This document shows, in pieces, positions 1 through 8,130 of a stretch of 64,000 nt of DNA (within the stretch, counting starts at the first letter, position 1; each line of letters starts with the position of its first letter). This stretch comes from Dyadobacter sp. CY312 (GTDB taxonomy: Bacteria > Bacteroidota > Bacteroidia > Cytophagales > Spirosomataceae), in assembly GCF_021390535.1 (NCBI RefSeq), contig NZ_JAJUXG010000006.1:104216-168215 (forward strand), read 5' to 3'. The notes under the pieces are model-generated. The model worked only from the letters and a program-made list of their open reading frames with translations, ran no database searches and had not been told where the DNA came from. The position numbers were made by a program, and so were the translations under genes.

Positions 1-1
1 T

Positions 2-868
2 TACTCAGAAATAGAAAATAAAAGTGGCGATTTACAAATAGCGAATCTGGATCTATATTTCGTCGACTTTGATTACATTACGCAGTTTAACCTTAAAATG
101 GCAGCCGGACGACCTTTTTCAAGAACGTTCGGAACTGATACAACGCAGGCCATGGTGATTAACGAAGCAGCAGCCAGGCTGTTTGGTTACAGTTCTCCGG
201 AGCAAGCCATTGGCCGCCGATTCAAACAATGGGGCCGTGAAGGGAAGATTGTTGGTGTGATCAAAGATTTCCATTTTCGTTCTTTGCAAGAGGTGATTAA
301 GCCGCTTACCATGCGGATCGAACCAGGAGGCAGCGAGCTCATATCTGTAAAGATCGACGGAGGAGATACAAAGGCGATTGTGGCGGCGGTTGAGAGTAAG
401 TGGAAAACCATTATGCCTGACAGGCCATTCAGTTACTATTTTATGGATGAGTTTTTCGATCGTCAGTACAGAAGTGAAGAGCGTTTTGAGAAACTTTTTT
501 TCAACTTTGCAATCCTGGCTATTTTTATTTCCTGTCTCGGTTTGTTAGGTCTTGCATCGTACAGCACCGCGCAGCGCACCAAGGAAATAGGCGTGAGGAA
601 GGTAATGGGTGCATCGGTCGGCAGCATTGTAGGTCTGCTCTCAAAGGATTTTCTTAAACTGGTATTAATTGCATTTTTGATTGCGTCCCCGGTCGCCTAC
701 TATGGAATGTATAAATGGTTGCAGGGCTTTGCATACCGTACCGATATTCACTGGTGGATTTTCGCGGCAGCAGCGTCATTATCTACCCTTATCGCATTTG
801 GAACAGTAAGTTTCCAGAGTATTAGGGCAGCGCTGATGAACCCGGTGAAGAGTTTGAGGAGTGAATAG
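2..868 (+). CDS. FtsX/MacB-like ABC permease, 3' part only (cut by left edge)
   Basis: The reading frame is open from base 2 and ends at 868, giving the last 288 residues of a permease of about 800 residues. Visible are the end of the second periplasmic MacB-PCD-like domain (VKDFHFRSL motif near residue 85) and the final three membrane segments, starting at the FISCLGLLGLASY segment, with the conserved RTKEIGVRKVMGAS loop and the family C-terminus NPVKSLRSE. In the family this half forms one repeat of a membrane protein that works with an ABC ATPase to move lipids, peptides or drugs, or to signal across the envelope. Substrate is unknown. The methionine at 98 lies inside the domain and is not the start. 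Confidence 0.93.
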   Translation, partial: YSEIENKSGDLQIANLDLYFVDFDYITQFNLKMAAGRPFSRTFGTDTTQAMVINEAAARLFGYSSPEQAIGRRFKQWGREGKIVGVIKDFHFRSLQEVIKPLTMRIEPGGSELISVKIDGGDTKAIVAAVESKWKTIMPDRPFSYYFMDEFFDRQYRSEERFEKLFFNFAILAIFISCLGLLGLASYSTAQRTKEIGVRKVMGASVGSIVGLLSKDFLKLVLIAFLIASPVAYYGMYKWLQGFAYRTDIHWWIFAAAASLSTLIAFGTVSFQSIRAALMNPVKSLRSE

Positions 869-876
869 GTGTTTTC

Positions 877-922
877 TAAGACAAAGTCTTGAGCTTTCTT
901 ATTTACGCAAGACTTTGTCTTA
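877..922. terminator. Bidirectional terminator-like hairpin (15-bp perfect inverted repeat)
   Basis: Arms 877-891 and 908-922 are exact reverse complements, with a 16-nt loop. Each arm is itself a near palindrome (AAGAC-AAA-GTCTT). It lies between the permease end at 868 and the converging Rpn remnant, whose stop codon (920-922) is inside the right arm. Confidence 0.6.
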
Positions 923-1183
923 CATTTTTAACAAACGTCTCAGATACTCCGGAAGACGAGCTATTTTAGAAATATCAAAATCGGTGTTAGAAAGAAGGTT
1001 CTTCACAAACGTAATTTTCTCTTCATTACGACCTTGTTCGATACCCTTTTCAATCCCTTCTTCCAAGGTTATCATTTTGATTGTTTCGATTATTCCCATG
1101 GCGGTTTCATTTCCCGTTAAAATTGCAATTTGCTTATCAAAGTTAACGTTTAATTGCTTCTGGAATGTTGGCCAATTCAGCAT
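920..1183 (-). pseudogene. Rpn/PD-(D/E)XK recombination-promoting nuclease, C-terminal remnant
   Basis: The 87-residue frame carries the typical tail of Rpn-family (putative transposase) proteins: a Glu/Gly-rich stretch EEGIEKGIEQGRNEEK followed by FVKNLLSNTDFDISKIARL. Complete Rpn proteins are about 300 residues with an N-terminal PD-(D/E)XK nuclease domain, which is absent here. An in-frame TAG lies just upstream of the first ATG, and only 50 bases separate the frame from the next gene. I read this as a decayed remnant rather than a small gene. It would have no nuclease activity. Confidence 0.7.
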
Positions 1184-1233
1184 CGTGTTTAACCCCTATC
1201 GCTGACGACTGTCAATAGAAATAGTCACTAAAA

Positions 1234-1581
1234 CTACTCCTGGCTCATCTTTGCTTGCAACGCTCTGAAATCTTCTCTCACAGGAGTGAAACAATCCAGA
1301 ACTTTGCATTCTGTTAGTGCCACTGCCGAATGCGGTGCCCAGGAAGGGATAAATGCAGACATACCCGCTTTCAGCAATTTTTTCTCTCCATCAATGTCAA
1401 ATTCCAGTTCGCCTTCCAGAACGTGACACCATTGCTCATGTACATGGCTGTGGACAGGCAACACAGAACCGCTTTCAATTGTGAAGCGGCAATAAGTTGC
1501 CTGATCAGAATGGGCTATCGTACCAGAAATTCCATCCCATATTTTGAAGGTTTTTTCTAAATTGTAATCTATAAACGGCAT
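1234..1581 (-). CDS. Small single-domain cupin protein
   Basis: A 115-residue protein made of one cupin_2 beta-barrel. Cupin motif 1 is visible at residues 44-57 with His44, His46, His48 and Glu49, followed by a Gly turn at EGELEF. Motif 2 is the IPSWAPH segment with His84. These residues normally hold one metal ion. Such small cupins bind or isomerise sugars and other small molecules or act as dioxygenases; nothing here fixes the substrate. It is transcribed leftwards with a 45-base gap after the secreted-protein gene at 1627-2187, so the two may be cotranscribed. Confidence 0.85.
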   Translation of the reverse strand: MPFIDYNLEKTFKIWDGISGTIAHSDQATYCRFTIESGSVLPVHSHVHEQWCHVLEGELEFDIDGEKKLLKAGMSAFIPSWAPHSAVALTECKVLDCFTPVREDFRALQAKMSQE

Positions 1582-1626
1582 AATGAATTGTTGTTTGAAT
1601 TGTTAACGCTGGAAGTAGCGGTCTTC

Positions 1627-2187
1627 TTATTTCCAACCCCAGGGTGCAGATGGATTTTCTACGGTTTTGGTCAGATCAAAAAACACAGTAAAAAGGCGGT
1701 CGGAACCCATTCTTCGCAGATTATAGGAAAATGACCTATCATCCAGTGTTATCCACCAGACGTTGGTTGAAGCATGTGGTAGTAAGTCAGTGGTTTGCTG
1801 ATCGGCAGGGAAGATCTGAATGTTGGCAGAGCCGGAATTGGTTGCCTTTCCTCCATATTGAGTTACTTTGTCTTCGCTGCCATCCTCATGCCTGTGGTCG
1901 TGTTTGAGCTGGATACGGTCGTTTTCAAACGTCAATATCCAGGTTCTGGATTTGTTGTCCCCTACAAAAAATGGAATACGAATGGTGTTATCATCACAAG
2001 CACGGACGTGCATAACCAATTTCTTTCCTGCAAAATCATCATTGGCCGGCGTGCTCAATAAGCTTCCTTCAAAGGACTTGTTACAATGTTTTTTCAGACT
2101 TTCCCAAAATTTGAAGGCTTCACTTTTTCCCTGAGCCGAGGCCGATATGGCTAGGAAAAAGAGGGAAATTGAAATGATAATTTTCAT
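1627..2187 (-). CDS. Secreted protein of unknown function
   Basis: 186 residues starting with a clear signal peptide (MKIIISISLFFLAISASAQ, cleavage after Ala-Gln type site). The mature part is beta-rich, with many Trp/Phe residues and a His/Asp-rich stretch HDHRHEDGSEDK near the middle. I do not recognise the family. The ATG at 2187 is followed at once by a good signal sequence, which supports this start. It heads a probable two-gene leftward unit with the cupin gene downstream, and is divergent from the PadR gene across a 279-base gap. A role in the periplasm or at the outer membrane is inferred only from the signal peptide. Confidence 0.75.
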   Translation of the reverse strand: MKIIISISLFFLAISASAQGKSEAFKFWESLKKHCNKSFEGSLLSTPANDDFAGKKLVMHVRACDDNTIRIPFFVGDNKSRTWILTFENDRIQLKHDHRHEDGSEDKVTQYGGKATNSGSANIQIFPADQQTTDLLPHASTNVWWITLDDRSFSYNLRRMGSDRLFTVFFDLTKTVENPSAPWGWK

Positions 2188-2332
2188 GCAGTATTAATTT
2201 AATAGTTAAATGATCGATTGGCAAAGATAAAGATTTCAGTTCCCGTGCCTATTGAAATACCAACTTCCAATCGGTGCTGTACTTTTTTCAATTTGTGAAG
2301 GCGTACAAAGTTGCTTTTGCTCTCCTTAAAAT

Positions 2333-2358
2333 CGAACATTGGTGTTCGGTTCTGAACA
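2333..2358. promoter_or_regulatory. Candidate PadR-type operator: three alternating 6-bp half-sites
   Basis: CGAACA-N4-TGTTCG-N4-TGAACA: the first two half-sites form a perfect dyad and the last two form TGTTC-N6-GAACA. The element sits just upstream of a promoter-like pair (TTG 2360-2362, 21 bp, ACTATTTG 2384-2391) before the PadR gene. Related 16-mers lie upstream of three permease genes and the DUF4097 gene. Autoregulation is inference. Confidence 0.5.
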
Positions 2359-2466
2359 GTTGAAAGTTTTTAATTTTTATTTAACTATTTGATTGTTAGG
2401 ATTTTTGATAGTGATATTTACTCTGGCGTACTATTTTATCAGCAAAAGTGGAAAATATCACAACTT

Positions 2467-2808
2467 ATGAAACGAACCTATCTGGGAGAGTTTGAAGAAA
2501 TCGTTCTGCTCACTGTGGCAGTTATGGAAGGTCAGGCCTACGGTGTAGCACTGATGAACGAAATTACGGAGCAAACCGGTCGGGATGTACGCTTGAATCA
2601 GGTGCATTCGGCTTTGCAACGACTGGAAGAGAAAGGAATGGTGAAATCCGCGCTGGGCGAGCCCACAGCCGAGAGAGGCGGTAGGCGGAAACGCCTGTTT
2701 ACGGTTTCTGCTTATGGGCATCGGACCTTACAGGAGATTCAGGAAGTGAGAGTTGGTTTTTGGAGCAGGCTCGTTAATCCTTTCAGATTATCGGTGCAGA
2801 TAAACTAG
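2467..2808 (+). CDS. PadR-family transcriptional regulator
   Basis: 113 residues when started at the ATG at 2467, where the homologous part MKRTYLGEFEEIVLLTVAVM begins. The frame is open further upstream to a TTG, but that part overlaps the promoter-like element at 2360-2391 and is not conserved-looking. The winged-helix fold is clear: YGVALMNEITEQTGRDVRLNQVHSALQRLEEKGMV, then the wing GGRRKRLFTVSAYG. PadR proteins repress nearby transport genes and respond to small ligands. The permease gene with a prefix domain begins 42 bases downstream on the same strand, so the two very probably form one unit. It may also control the dispersed dyads listed elsewhere. Confidence 0.92.
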   Translation: MKRTYLGEFEEIVLLTVAVMEGQAYGVALMNEITEQTGRDVRLNQVHSALQRLEEKGMVKSALGEPTAERGGRRKRLFTVSAYGHRTLQEIQEVRVGFWSRLVNPFRLSVQIN

Positions 2809-2849
2809 GAAACCTGCAGAGGAGTAGGGATGCATAGAAATTAAAAAAT

Positions 2850-5486
2850 ATGAGACAGCCAAATTTACAACCGCCAAGTCTGGCAACCCGATTATTGGTG
2901 TGGTTCATTGCACCTCACTTGCTCGAAGCAATTCAGGGAGATTTGTATGAGGGTTTCCAGTACAATGTGGTGCACCTGGGAATTGGGAAAGCACGCTGGC
3001 TTTACTGGCGGGAGGTGTTCGGCTTTTTCAAGCCAATGTATATAAAAAGAAAACAGAATTTGTATTCCTCATCTTCCACAATTAGCCATATCATGATCCG
3101 TAACTATTTTAAAATCGCTTTCAGAAACATTAAAAATAATAAAGCTTATACACTCATAAATGTATCGGGTCTAACGCTTGGAATGACTTGCGGACTGATC
3201 ATTTTTATGTTGGTAAAATATCACCTGAGCTTTGATAATTTTCACAGTAATGCCGATCGTGTCTATCGGATCGTGACTGAGCAGCATCGCGACAATGTTA
3301 GTTACCAAAGGAGCGTACCTGCTCCGCTTGGAAAAGTGTTCAGAAACGAATACACTTTTGCTGAAAATGTAGCCAGAATTACTACTTACAACCAGGCACT
3401 GATTACCCTGAAGAATGGCAATAACCTCAAAAAATTTAAAGAAGAGGAGGGCGTTGCCTTTGCTGAGACCGACTTCTTCGAAATCTTTAATTACCCGTTA
3501 CTGGAAGGAAATAAACAGACGGTACTGACCGAGCCGAATACGGCGATTATGACTCAAAAGACAGCGAAGAAGTATTTTGGTGACGAAAATCCGATTGGCA
3601 AAGTGTTTTGGTTTGATAATAAAATTGCTTTTACTGTTACCGGAATTCTGAAAGATTTTCCTGAAAATACGGATCGGAAAACAGGAATTTATGCATCCTA
3701 TGTTACATTGAAAACCTACGACAGCTGGCTTGGAAGTGATGATTCATGGGGTGGGATTAACAGCTCGGTGCAGTGTTTTGTTCGCCTAAGACCGGGTGTC
3801 TCGGTTGCACAAGTGGAAAATGTGTTTCCTGCGTATCCAAAAAAATATCGTCCTAATAGCAAAAACGTTCATCATTACAAGTTACAGCCATTGTCGGAAG
3901 TGCATTTTGATGCACGTTATGACGGACCAATGGAAAAACGGAATTTATGGATTTTGTCGGTCATCGGACTTTTTCTCATTGCTACGGCTTGTGTTAATTT
4001 CGTCAACCTGGCTACGGCGCAGGCATTCAAACGTTCGAAAGAGGTTGGTGTTCGTAAAGTTTTGGGTGGATTGCAGGCTCAGCTATTCTGGCAGTTTATT
4101 TCGGAGACGTTCCTCATTTCCGCGCTGGCGATTGTTGTTTCTGTGGTGCTTTCCTACCTGGTTTTACCGGTAGTGAATTCATTTTTTAATACCCAAATGA
4201 GCCTCAATGTTTTCACAGATGTGCAGTTGATACTGTTTGTTCTCGGACTTGGTATTATTGTTACTTTTTTCGCCGGATCTTATCCCGGGCTCGTTCTTGC
4301 ACGTTTTCAACCGATTATTGCCTTAAAAGGTAAATTATCGCAAGCCAGTATTGGAGGTTTCAATACAAGGCGTATGCTTATTGTAGCGCAGTTTACCATT
4401 TCTCAGATGCTAATCATTGGCATGGTGGTAATTGTGAGCCAAATGCAATATACCCGGCAGGCTGATCTGGGATTTAATAAAGACGCTATCGTGATGATTC
4501 CGCTTGGGATTGATACGACAGGTGTGAAAATGAAAACGCTGAAAAGTCAGATTGAGGACATTGCCGGAGTAGAGAAAGCAACATTGTGTTTTACGGCACC
4601 GTCGTCACAACAAGCCTGGAACACTGGCATTCGGTTTGACAATCAGTTGGAAGACGTAAGTTTTCAGACCAGCATCAAAGCGGCAGATGCGGATTATGTG
4701 CCAACTTTTGGGCTGCAAATGGTTGCAGGGAGGAATGTTTTTCCTGCGGATTCGGTAAAAGAGTTCCTTGTGAATGAAGCATTTACCAGAAAACTAAACT
4801 TCAAAACTCCTCAGGATGCAATTGGTAAAGTTATAGGAGCTAATGGGGGCACAATGGAAGGACCTATTGTGGGCATTGTAAAAGATTTTCATGATCGCTC
4901 TCTTCACGAAGATATAACTCCGGTTGCGATCACAACTTATAATGATAATTATTCAGACCTGGCTGTAAAGGTGAATCTGTCGAATGTAAAAAACACACTC
5001 ACTGCTCTTGAACAGGCATGGATCGCAAAATATCCTGACCAGATTTTTGAATCTCAGTTTCTGGATGAGAACATTGCCCGGTTTTACGAAACGGAAGACC
5101 GGATGTTGAAATTAATCGAGATGTTCTCGTTCATTGCGATTTTGATTGGTTCGCTTGGATTGTATGGATTGGTATCATTTATGGCCGCACAAAAAACCAA
5201 AGAGATTGGTATTCGTAAAGTGTTGGGAAGTGGTGTAACACAAATCCTGTGGATTTTCGGTAAAGAATTTTCAATGCTTATTTTAGTTGCCTTTGTTATT
5301 GCGGCGCCGGTTGGCTGGTGGGTTATGAATAGCTGGTTGCAGGACTTTAAGTTTCGTATTCAAATGAACTTCTGGACATTTGCATCTGCAATCTTTATCA
5401 CATTTTTTGTTGCCGCAATAACCGTAGCATACAAATCTCTGCGGGCGGCATTACTTGACCCGGTGAAAAGTCTGAGAAGCGAGTAA
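2850..5486 (+). CDS. Permease-prefix-domain (type 2) FtsX/MacB-like transporter
   Basis: 878 residues, the longest permease in the window. Residues 1-80 form an added cytoplasmic prefix (LATRLLVWFIAPHLLEAIQGD), which matches the known permease prefix domain 2 seen on FtsX-like proteins next to PadR genes. The usual family N-terminus MIRNYFKIAFRN only starts at residue 82. Then come a first membrane segment (about 100-123), a MacB-PCD-like periplasmic domain, membrane segments from about 370, a second periplasmic domain and three final membrane segments ending PVKSLRSE. It is paired with the PadR regulator 42 bases upstream. No ATPase gene is nearby. Its LQPLSEVHFDARY segment is shared with the permease at 57414, its closest relative here. 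Confidence 0.93.
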   Translation: MRQPNLQPPSLATRLLVWFIAPHLLEAIQGDLYEGFQYNVVHLGIGKARWLYWREVFGFFKPMYIKRKQNLYSSSSTISHIMIRNYFKIAFRNIKNNKAYTLINVSGLTLGMTCGLIIFMLVKYHLSFDNFHSNADRVYRIVTEQHRDNVSYQRSVPAPLGKVFRNEYTFAENVARITTYNQALITLKNGNNLKKFKEEEGVAFAETDFFEIFNYPLLEGNKQTVLTEPNTAIMTQKTAKKYFGDENPIGKVFWFDNKIAFTVTGILKDFPENTDRKTGIYASYVTLKTYDSWLGSDDSWGGINSSVQCFVRLRPGVSVAQVENVFPAYPKKYRPNSKNVHHYKLQPLSEVHFDARYDGPMEKRNLWILSVIGLFLIATACVNFVNLATAQAFKRSKEVGVRKVLGGLQAQLFWQFISETFLISALAIVVSVVLSYLVLPVVNSFFNTQMSLNVFTDVQLILFVLGLGIIVTFFAGSYPGLVLARFQPIIALKGKLSQASIGGFNTRRMLIVAQFTISQMLIIGMVVIVSQMQYTRQADLGFNKDAIVMIPLGIDTTGVKMKTLKSQIEDIAGVEKATLCFTAPSSQQAWNTGIRFDNQLEDVSFQTSIKAADADYVPTFGLQMVAGRNVFPADSVKEFLVNEAFTRKLNFKTPQDAIGKVIGANGGTMEGPIVGIVKDFHDRSLHEDITPVAITTYNDNYSDLAVKVNLSNVKNTLTALEQAWIAKYPDQIFESQFLDENIARFYETEDRMLKLIEMFSFIAILIGSLGLYGLVSFMAAQKTKEIGIRKVLGSGVTQILWIFGKEFSMLILVAFVIAAPVGWWVMNSWLQDFKFRIQMNFWTFASAIFITFFVAAITVAYKSLRAALLDPVKSLRSE

Positions 5487-5488
5487 TA

Positions 5489-5530
5489 AAAAAACTGCCG
5501 GCGAATCGAATGATCGGCCGGCAGTTTTTT
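5489..5530. terminator. Bidirectional rho-independent terminator
   Basis: A perfect 14-bp stem (5489-5502 with 5517-5530, core ACTGCCGGC) is flanked by A-runs and T-runs. It serves both the permease ending at 5486 and the converging lipoprotein gene whose stop overlaps the right arm. Confidence 0.9.
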
Positions 5531-6284
5531 ATTGACTAATACCAAATTCAATGATCTTTCGGATTCGCCGTGTTCCGGATCCAATCACCCGATCACCAAT
5601 AAACACACCACCTTCCTGCAAATAATCAAAGTTGGTTTGCTCGTCGGTAACAAGGCCTACACCGGCAGCATATTGTTTGTATCCCAAACGGAACTGAGCC
5701 ACGCCAGTAGTATCTGTTCTTTCCGCAACCTTGATCGTTTTGTCAAAATTAAGGGCATTAACTGTCAGTGGTTTGTTGATGTCCTCATAGCGATGTTTGG
5801 TGTTGTAACGCGGATCATCGTCGTCCAGGCTAAAATATTTATAGCCATCCCAGGTAACCTGCGGGCTGTAAGGGAAAACAAGTGGCATCAATACTTCATT
5901 GTCCAGATTTACAATAACCTTGTCCGGGTCGTGACGAACACTGTATTCTTTTATTTTTTGCCAGGATTGAGCCGCTGTATTTCTTGTAGAACGCGAAACA
6001 ATGTAAACCTTTGTACCTGATGAATCCTCGTTCACACTTGTGACTTCGTCCTTTTCCTGCCAGGCTTTCAATACAGGCTCTTTGGTGCCAGACGAGTAAA
6101 CTTCCTCATTTACCTGATATATCTGAAACTGTCCGATGCTCAGAGGGTAATAGTCGTATGGTGCAATGGGATCTGTTCCCGAATCACTGCATGATTGCAC
6201 CACAAGTAAAGCCAGCAAGGCAATTCCTGAAATGACTTTTGAAAAATGCCCGGATTTATTGGTAGAAGTAAAAAAATCTTTCAC
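5529..6284 (-). CDS. Lipoprotein, tandem paralog 1
   Basis: 251 residues from the GTG at 6284. The open frame extends up to a TTG at 6344, but a TAAATTTG promoter-like box (6342-6349, minus strand) overlaps that codon, so translation probably begins at the GTG. The downstream paralog also starts with GTG and is 247 residues long. A lipobox ending in Cys (LLVVQSC) follows a hydrophobic stretch. The mature protein opens with DPIAPYDYYPLSIGQFQIYQV and has a repeated-looking beta-rich body. The family is unknown to me. It is probably an outer-membrane or periplasmic lipoprotein. It shares about half its residues with the neighbour at 6567-7310. Confidence 0.8.
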   Translation of the reverse strand: MKDFFTSTNKSGHFSKVISGIALLALLVVQSCSDSGTDPIAPYDYYPLSIGQFQIYQVNEEVYSSGTKEPVLKAWQEKDEVTSVNEDSSGTKVYIVSRSTRNTAAQSWQKIKEYSVRHDPDKVIVNLDNEVLMPLVFPYSPQVTWDGYKYFSLDDDDPRYNTKHRYEDINKPLTVNALNFDKTIKVAERTDTTGVAQFRLGYKQYAAGVGLVTDEQTNFDYLQEGGVFIGDRVIGSGTRRIRKIIEFGISQ

Positions 6285-6341
6285 AAACAGATAGTTTATA
6301 TTAATCAAAAACGTGTTTCCGTTTTTTCTAGTATGATTTGA

Positions 6342-6349
6342 CAAATTTA
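6342..6349 (-). promoter_or_regulatory. Promoter -7 box (TAAATTTG) for lipoprotein 1
   Basis: It matches the Bacteroidota consensus TAnnTTTG. A weak -33 match (TTTAC) lies about 22 bp upstream. Transcription from here would start near 6336 and give a leader of about 50 nt before the GTG at 6284. Confidence 0.4.
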
Positions 6350-6566
6350 AAGAAATACCTGCTCATACAGGTAAATATTCTATACACATCTGATTTAGAA
6401 AAGGATAAGTTTCAAATCCAGCACAACGTATCGTTGAGTGGAATGGTTCAATAAGGTGATTGCTTCGATGTATTGACCTGGAAAGGAACAGACGGTCACA
6501 AAGTAATTTATGTGAACTTTTGTGATCGACGTTACTATAGAGAGTGGAAAATTGAAATGCTGAGGG

Positions 6567-7310
6567 TTATTCGGTCACGCCAAACTCAATGATTTTCTTA
6601 ACCCTGCTTACACCGGAGGCAATTTCTTTAGGTTTATCAAGCCAATCGCCTTCCTGGCTGTAATAAAAGTCGGTCTGTTCGTCGGTAATAAGTCCCACAC
6701 CCACAGCGTATTGTTTATAGCCTAAGCGGAGTTGAACCAAACCATCCTCATCTCTTTCACTAACCTTCAATGTTTTGTCAAAATGTAAGCCATTGATATC
6801 CAATGGTTGATTAATGTCGCGATACGTATGTAGGAAACCCTCTCTTACATCATCTTCGGGTAGCATAAAATACCGATAACCGTCCCACCTGGCTTGTGGG
6901 CTGTAAGGGAAAATCAAGGGCATCAGAACTTCATTGTCAATGTTGACTACTACCTTTTCAATATATTTTTGAGCAGTATATTCCTTGATTTTTTTCCACG
7001 AATCCGCTGATGTATTACGTATTGAACGGGAAAATAGGAATATTTTGCCGTTAGTGGTGTCTTCATTCATGCCAATAATCTCATCCTTTTCCTGCCATGT
7101 TTTGCGAACCGGTTTAGCTGTTCCGGCAGAATATACATCCTCTGTGACTTCAAATATTCTGTAACGACCGATTTCCAATGGGAAATAATCGTAAGGAGTT
7201 ATAGGATCGGGACTGGTACTCTTGCATGCTTGTAGGAACAAAGCGAGTATCAGTAAGACGAAGATACCGCTACGTTTTTGATCTGGCAGGGAGGATAATT
7301 GATTTTTCAC
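6567..7310 (-). CDS. Lipoprotein, tandem paralog 2
   Basis: 247 residues with a GTG start at 7310 (MKNQLSSLPDQKRSG). The signal ends in a lipobox LFLQAC. The mature part starts DPITPYDYFPLEIGRYRIFEV and tracks paralog 1 through landmarks such as IKEY, VNIDNEVLMPL, FPYSPQ.RWDGY and GVGLITDEQTDF. Both end in KKIIEFG. The two genes are separated by 282 bases and have diverged to roughly half identity, so this is an old tandem duplication. No function is recognised. The lipobox suggests attachment to the outer membrane. Confidence 0.82.
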   Translation of the reverse strand: MKNQLSSLPDQKRSGIFVLLILALFLQACKSTSPDPITPYDYFPLEIGRYRIFEVTEDVYSAGTAKPVRKTWQEKDEIIGMNEDTTNGKIFLFSRSIRNTSADSWKKIKEYTAQKYIEKVVVNIDNEVLMPLIFPYSPQARWDGYRYFMLPEDDVREGFLHTYRDINQPLDINGLHFDKTLKVSERDEDGLVQLRLGYKQYAVGVGLITDEQTDFYYSQEGDWLDKPKEIASGVSRVKKIIEFGVTE

Positions 7311-7655
7311 GATTAGTCTGATTGATGATTGTGCCTCAGTCCTATGTCACTGGAAGTATTTTGCATATTTAGGAAAATAGTAGCATTTAGAAAAATTTGA
7401 ATCGAGGTTTTGATTAGCTCTTAGTCAATTCATTGGGGTTTTATTATGTGAAAATAGAAAGACAAATTGGGTTTTAAGAAATACAATGGCGTTCTAAATT
7501 CTGTTTAAAATCTTTATTGATGCTTTCGTCGGTGAAAAGAGTCTATTCATCTAGTCGCACCGCTAGTTGGCAGATTGCGCTTTTGAGCACTTAAACCTGA
7601 ATCAAAAAAGCCCCTCTAACCATCAATAACGAACAAATTTAAACATTTAGAAACC
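7311..7655. other. Intergenic region between lipoprotein 2 and the Spy-like pair
   Basis: A 345-base divergent, AT-rich spacer that must contain both promoters. I see no clear consensus promoter, repeat or open frame with coding character. Confidence 0.5.
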
Positions 7656-8072
7656 ATGAAAAAGACAATCTTCGCAATAGCAGCTTTGGCAATATTCTCA
7701 GTAACTGGCAGCTTCGCTCAGGCTTACAAATCAAACGGTCACGATGGTCCGGTGTATGTAACAAGCAGCCGCACCAACAATCCGGTTGTGAATGTTTATG
7801 ACATTGATCACTTGGATAAGGTCGTAAACCTGACGCGTAAGCAGGAAAACGAAATTTCTAAAATTGCAGACTACTACAATCGTGTGGTGAACAGTAGCAA
7901 GAAATCTCAGACTTTGGAAAGCCTGACAAGACTGGAAGAACAAAAACGTCACGATATTCTGGAAGTATTGACCTCAGCACAGCGTCAGAAATTGACAGCT
8001 TACCAATACGCACAGAAAAACAATAGCCGCGATAAATTCGATAGTCGTGCCAGATACAACCGCAGAGGTTAA
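7656..8072 (+). CDS. Small secreted Spy/CpxP-like protein, tandem copy 1
   Basis: 138 residues with a signal peptide (MKKTIFAIAALAIFSVTGSFAQ). The mature part is mostly helical and charged: YDIDHLDKVVNLTRKQENEISKIADYYN, then RLEEQKRHDILEVLTSAQRQKLTAYQYAQ. The two L-T-x-x-Q-type motifs (LTRKQ, LTSAQ) resemble the hallmark of periplasmic Spy/CpxP chaperones and stress sensors. Basic C-terminus (RARYNRRG). A paralog follows 58 bases downstream with the same layout. A periplasmic chaperone or sensor role is inference. Confidence 0.8.
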   Translation: MKKTIFAIAALAIFSVTGSFAQAYKSNGHDGPVYVTSSRTNNPVVNVYDIDHLDKVVNLTRKQENEISKIADYYNRVVNSSKKSQTLESLTRLEEQKRHDILEVLTSAQRQKLTAYQYAQKNNSRDKFDSRARYNRRG

Positions 8073-8130
8073 TAGTCGGAGATCAATTAGTCATGAAAAA
8101 TAACAATCAAACTTTAAATAAATAGCAACC

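Noticed and set aside
2389..2466. Extended PadR start at a TTG
   Set aside because: The extra 26 codons overlap a promoter-like box and precede the usual family start MKRTYLG.
6496..6525. Inverted repeat TCACAAAG ... CTTTTGTGA between the tandem lipoproteins
   Set aside because: The arms are imperfect with an extra base, the loop is long and there is no T-run; too weak to call a terminator or operator.
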